From: Ilex aquifolium
Lineage: Eukaryota; Streptophyta; Magnoliopsida; Aquifoliales; Aquifoliaceae
Assembly (NCBI GenBank): GCA_951799425.1
Contig: OX637399.1
Coordinates: forward strand, 34,197,701-34,261,700
Length of the DNA: 64,000 nucleotides
Reading direction: 5' to 3'
Shown here: positions 59,742 to 64,000 of the stretch, in pieces
How the letters are laid out: each line of letters opens with the position of its first letter
Position numbering within the stretch: the first letter of the stretch is position 1
Position numbers and translations under genes: made by a program
The notes under the pieces: generated by a model
Seen by the model: the letters and a program-made list of their open reading frames with translations, nothing else
Told to the model about the DNA's origin: nothing
Database searches by the model: none

Positions 59742-60156
59742 GGATTTGACTATAGTACCCCAAAAAATTTTTGGTACTATATCTCTAAAATTTATTATTT
59801 CAAAAAGTGTTTTTATAATTTTTGTAAATCATTTTATAATAAAGTGGTTAATTTACCATTTTTATGGGTGTTTTTACCATTGTTGTAAGTATTTTTATCA
59901 CATTTGTGGTAACTATTTTTATCATTTTTCTAAAGAACAAAAAAAAATTATCATTTTTGTGAGTGATTTATCACATTTGTGGGTATTTTTATCACATTGT
60001 GGGTATTTTTTTCACTGTTGTGGTAACTATTTTTTACCCTTTTATTTGGTACCACAACAGTGGTAAAAGTACCGCAAATGTAATAAAAATAACTACAAAT
60101 ATAATAAATGGAGGTATGATATCAAAAATAATTTTTTTGATACCGTACTCAAATCC
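59742..60156. mobile_element. hairpin-rich MITE, copy 2
   Basis: Ends are inverted: 'ggatttgactatagta' on the left; in reverse complement 'ggatttgagtacggta' on the right. The interior is a series of 'tttttatcacatttgtgg' phrases with inverted partners ('ccacaacagtggtaaaa'). 415 bp, non-coding. Related to 53,140-53,426. Confidence 0.7.
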
Positions 60157-61440
60157 ATGAGTTCGTATTGTGTCAACTGGTTCTTATGATTACCAAGTTG
60201 GGTTGTATTAAAATTTACTTAATACATAATCGTTTATAGTTGTATAGTGTCGCCTAGTGTCACGTATAGTTCATATATAGTTATGTATAATTGGGTTTGT
60301 ATTTTATGTATAATTAGGCTCGTATGGACTTCTTTATTAAGTGAGTATGATCAATTAACCTAATTATGATCCAATTTCATTAAAACTAAATAATATATAT
60401 TATAATTTTTTATTAATTTCATCTCTGGTTCATAATTAAATTTAAGAATTGATAGCTCTAGCCATGATAAAAAACGATGCATCATGTGCCATGCAACTTT
60501 CTATTTTCTCCATTTTTAGGAAATTAATTTCAGCTTATTGAGAAATTAAGTTGATCATTTCGTTTGAAGGAACTAAGGTATAAAAGCATTTTCCAGTCAA
60601 TATAATATGGATAAATATAAAGGTTTGATTATCATACTTTTTTTTTTATTAATTGAAATAGGAATAGTAGTACTATGGTTATCTAATCAAGTCTACCGTA
60701 CTTGATGCCAATCCTACCGCAGATGATTCTTATCCTATATGGAATCATCACAGAAAGACGAAGCTTGGGTACGAAACGTGACTAAACAATGAAGCTCATC
60801 TTATCTTATGTTATGGAGTGGGGAAAGACTGTGTCTCATTCGATTCTTCTAATGGTTTGAATGGATCTACATTCATCCCTTCTCCACTCACCAAAGCCAG
60901 TGTGAAATTGCAAACCATCGGACCTGTTGCATATACGGAGAACTGGACCTATAAGTCCTGTGAATAAATTTTTGCTTAATTTTATTTTAATTTTGAATTT
61001 TTTATTAAAAATTTAAATAAGATTTATTACATTTAAGTGAGTTCATTCATGTTTGGTAGTCTCACAATGAAAAATTAATGGGAAAACAATATTTTAAGGG
61101 ATACAAAACTTGTGTTCATTGTGTCAACTCTATCCCATCGGCACAAATTTGACACGAAACTAACACGATATAATTTTAAAATTATTATGATTATTAAATA
61201 TATATATTAAATAATTTAGATTAATATTTGACACTTTAAATATACTAAATATATTTTTATTTCGTAGATTTTGACATAAACACAATATAAATAACAATAA
61301 TATAACACAAAAATACCGATACACAAGTCACACGATACGATATAAACTAACATTTTTACTGAGAGAAAAAGGAAAAAAAAAAAAAAAAAGGCCATCTTAG
61401 TGTCTCTGACGGCCAAGGTACACGCGTGGGAAAAGAAAAA
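60157..61440. other. intergenic, no gene recognised
   Basis: AT-rich, with diverged bits of the 'cgtgtcgtgt' type repeat near 60,170-60,360 and 61,080-61,350. A mixed-composition segment at 60,700-60,960 is unassigned. Confidence 0.6.
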
Positions 61441-61480
61441 ATATTTTGCAGGGTCGCGTTACCATCAGTGTATAAGTAAT

Positions 61481-61547
61481 TTGCCACGTGGCAATCAGAA
61501 GCCTAGTTGATGCCATGACGTCATGCTTAGAGGAGCTGATGACGTAA
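61481..61547. promoter_or_regulatory. cluster of bZIP-type sites
   Basis: TTGCCACGTGGCAA at 61,481-61,494 is a 14-bp perfect palindrome around a G-box. ATGACGTCAT at 61,515-61,524 is a palindromic TGACGTCA site, and TGACGTAA lies at 61,540-61,547. Three such sites within 70 bp are typical of plant bZIP (TGA/ABF/HY5-type) targets. No gene start is apparent nearby; the VQ gene start is 3.2 kb away. Confidence 0.6.
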
Positions 61548-62388
61548 TTATCTTCCCTTCGCTTTCCGTGTTGGATAGTATTAGCTCGGCTGACAATGGG
61601 CCATGGCTGCTCTCGTAGTGGTCAGGAACACCACAGATTATTGGCCCTTCTTGATGCGGGTTCTATCATTGAAAAAAAAAAGGTAAATTACATATAGATC
61701 CCTTGAGATTTGTCACTTAATCAAATAAATCATCTCTGATAAAAGTAATTACACATACACCCCTTCAACTTTGTGCGGGCATATCAGTTAAATCCATTGC
61801 CGTTAGTATCCGTTAGAGAACAGTCAAAAATGCATTGTGTCAGCAAAATTGTACATTCATTATCTCCAAACTACCATTTTTCTTTGTTGGGACCTACACT
61901 TTATTACTTACCTGTTGCTTCCTAGTTCCCACAATGATCGTTGAACAAGTCATATGTAAGTAGCTCCAATTGCATGTGTTGGCAATATTTTGAGAAAGGC
62001 ATCATAAGGGTCACTTTTCTCACAAAACTTAAGGTATTGTGTAATCTCTATTTGATTTTCAAATTAAATCTTGATATTTTGTGTTTGGTATTTTTAGTGA
62101 ATTGTTCAAACAATGGATTCTTCAACCAACAATGTGTATAGTGGAGCTTCCAAGGGATGGTGGTTGCGAATTAAAAATAAAAAGTGTTGATGTAAAAAAC
62201 GAGCCCTCGTTTTTTATCTAGAAAAGGAAGCTGGTAGCACGACGAGATGTCTTCAACCAAATGAAAGCCATGATAGAAGGATTCAAATGACTAAGGTCAT
62301 GACCATTTGAGTACATATATACCAACAACCAAAAAAAGTTTTAGAATATACTTCTACTGTGAATGTGTGGCAACACCTAAAAACACAA

Positions 62389-62600
62389 CCCATAAAAACA
62401 CAGAAAAACAAACAAATCAAAACAAAATCAGGATCACATAAACACAACAAAAAAAAAAAAAAGGAAGCCATAAGAAAAACACAAAAAAAAAAAAAATCAT
62501 AACAAAATCAGGATCACACAAACACAGAAAACGAAACCACAAGAAAACAAACAAACCATGAGAAAATCAGGATCACATAAACACAGAAAAACTTAGCCAC
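62389..62600. repeat. A/C-rich minisatellite
   Basis: 'aaaatcaggatcacataaac'-type cores at about 62,425, 62,505 and 62,564, separated by A-rich and 'aagccataagaaaaac' segments of uneven length. It abuts the probable LTR start. Confidence 0.8.
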
Positions 62601-62609
62601 AAGAAAAAC

Positions 62610-64000
62610 TGTAAAATCTGGGAAATTTTGAATTTTTTCTGAAAAAAGGGCAAAATAGTAATTTGTCACTACAGTGCGAGTTGAAAACCCCTATTTCGCT
62701 AGAGCTCGTATGACGAAACAGACTTCACCGTTGGATTTGTCTCGTGAAATCTAGTTGTCTTGTCAATTTTCGTCGAATTCTGAAATAGTCGGATTTTACA
62801 CGTTTTACGAGAAAACTGGGTGACGAATAAACTTTCAAAGGTCCTCAAAAACGAAAATTATAAAATTTCCTTATAATTGAATAAAAGTTCAAATAAAATT
62901 TATTTGGATTGAAACCGGAATTTAATTAAGTCGTTTCGGCTTAAAAACGGACCCGGAAGTAGTAAACGTGCGGGGCAATGTGGACCGCGCAAATAAAAAA
63001 TATAAATAGGGGCTAAATATCTGAAAAATCAGATATTCTCACCCCTTGGCCGGCTGAGTTCAGGCGTTGAAGAGAGAGAAGAGAGAAAACTTGAAATTTC
63101 TACCTTTCTCCTCCGATCCAAGAAGTTTCGTCTGTCGGAATCAACTGGACCAAGAGTTAAAGTTGATCACCGCGACGAGAGCTACGCATACGTACCAAGA
63201 ACGAGAGATTTCACCGAAGATCCAAGAAGTGGATTTTGGGAAATCAAGGTTTTTGGGGCTAGAAGGGTGTCTTGAGGCTTCTATCACTTCTATCACGCTC
63301 CAAGAGGTAAGGTTTCTCCTACTTTGGTTTATTCTTTACCTAGAATGTTATATGAAATGTGTAGGTTAATAGGTATATTTATGTACCACTCACCTATGCA
63401 TGTGAAATGGGTATGAAAAGGGGGTAAGGAAATGGTTTAGAATAGATTCCTAACTTGGAATTGAGATGTGGTAATTACTTGGTTGGTGATTCCATGGAAA
63501 AGTGATTTTATGGGTATGATTATATGTTTACATTGTTGCCTTGTGTTGGTATTTGAAAAATGCCTTAAAATGATGAAGTTGTTATTTTGATGAAATAACA
63601 TGCTTGGATATTATGGTATGTTGAAATCACATGCTTGTGAATTTTGTTGAGGATGTATGTATTGATATGTGTTGCTAATACTTGGCATCACGAAAAGTGT
63701 GGTAATTATATGCATTAGACATATATTGCCATGAAATATGTTGATGTGTGGTTTACATTGTCCATATGACATTCATTACATGTGGGACATGACATTGATA
63801 TGCAATGGTTCATTACATTGCATTTGCACGGAGACATCGCATATTGAGGGTGTGTGTGCATGGGTGGTCGTCTTCACCTCATTTGGTGCATGACGAGTGG
63901 ACTTGGAAAAGTTGGATCGATGATTCGACTGAGTCGCACGGTCTCATGAAAATTGGGTCGGGGTTAGCAAGAAGGGCTAGACTATCCATCGGGTGAGAAA
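62610..64000 (+). mobile_element. probable LTR (partial) running off the window
   Basis: Starts TGTAAAATCTGGGAAATTTT, a style common at Ty3/gypsy LTR starts. About 390 bp later is a good TATA box (TATAAATAGG, 63,001) followed by a purine-rich leader and a donor-like 'aagag|gtaagg' at 63,306. No gag or pol is seen before the window ends, so an intact element, a solo LTR and an ordinary gene promoter all remain possible. Confidence 0.45.
63001..63010 (+). promoter_or_regulatory. TATA box
   Basis: TATAAATAGG within a GC-richer context; transcription would begin near 63,030-63,040. Belongs to the probable LTR or to a gene continuing past the window. Confidence 0.6.

Noticed and set aside
62389..62600. 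CRISPR-like array
   Set aside because: Repeat cores are unequal, A-rich and unevenly spaced, and the genome is a plant; this is a minisatellite.

Overview
The window is nuclear DNA of a flowering plant, most likely a eudicot and possibly woody. The evidence is AT-rich sequence, many GT-AG introns, five plant-type genes, and intergenic and intronic DNA full of decayed retrotransposons, SINEs and MITEs. No prokaryotic, organellar or CRISPR features were seen. All exon structures below were built by eye from splice signals, continuous reading phase and remembered family sequences. No alignment or RNA data were available.

Layout. 1-9,450: gene-poor repeats (microsatellites, a duplicated dispersed repeat, a broken Copia gag at 5.4-6.3 kb, a 1.2-kb foldback element at 6.8-8.0 kb, and a second large inverted repeat at 8.6-9.4 kb). 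9,850-19,900 (+): the nonsense-mediated decay factor SMG7, with a long leader, 5 coding exons and a probable intron-bearing 3' UTR. 20,546-23,189 (-): a small EF-hand-like protein with a hydrophobic C-terminus (4 exons, 159 aa), whose introns hold two SINEs and a MITE. 23,190-26,181: repeats, including a Tourist-like MITE and a long poly-G tract. 26,182-34,488 (+): a vacuolar amino-acid transporter of the AVT1 group (12 coding exons, 532 aa) with two micro-exons and a U12-type AT-AC intron. 34,489-36,963: an orphan N-terminal reading frame, a SINE and a hAT-like MITE with perfect TIRs and TSD. 36,964-52,470 (+): a NUDT16-like Nudix hydrolase of 175 aa spread over 15.5 kb, whose introns contain a LINE tail, a SINE, MITEs and a 5-kb decayed Copia element in antisense. 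52,471-57,839: repeats and one orphan exon-like segment. 57,840-58,283 (-): an intronless VQ-motif gene of the SIB1/SIB2 type, with a SINE about 0.5 kb upstream. 58,284-64,000: repeats, a bZIP-site cluster, and probably the start of an LTR at 62,610 that runs off the window.

The genes do not form a pathway; this is an ordinary plant gene neighbourhood. The most interesting points are the AT-AC intron of AVT1, signs of post-transcriptional self-control of SMG7 (3' UTR splice signals and an overlapping uORF), CT-repeat tracts at or near the 5' ends of all four intron-containing genes (twice directly after the first splice donor), and several young-looking SINE/MITE insertions with intact target-site duplications. 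I found no evidence of a wholly new biological system.
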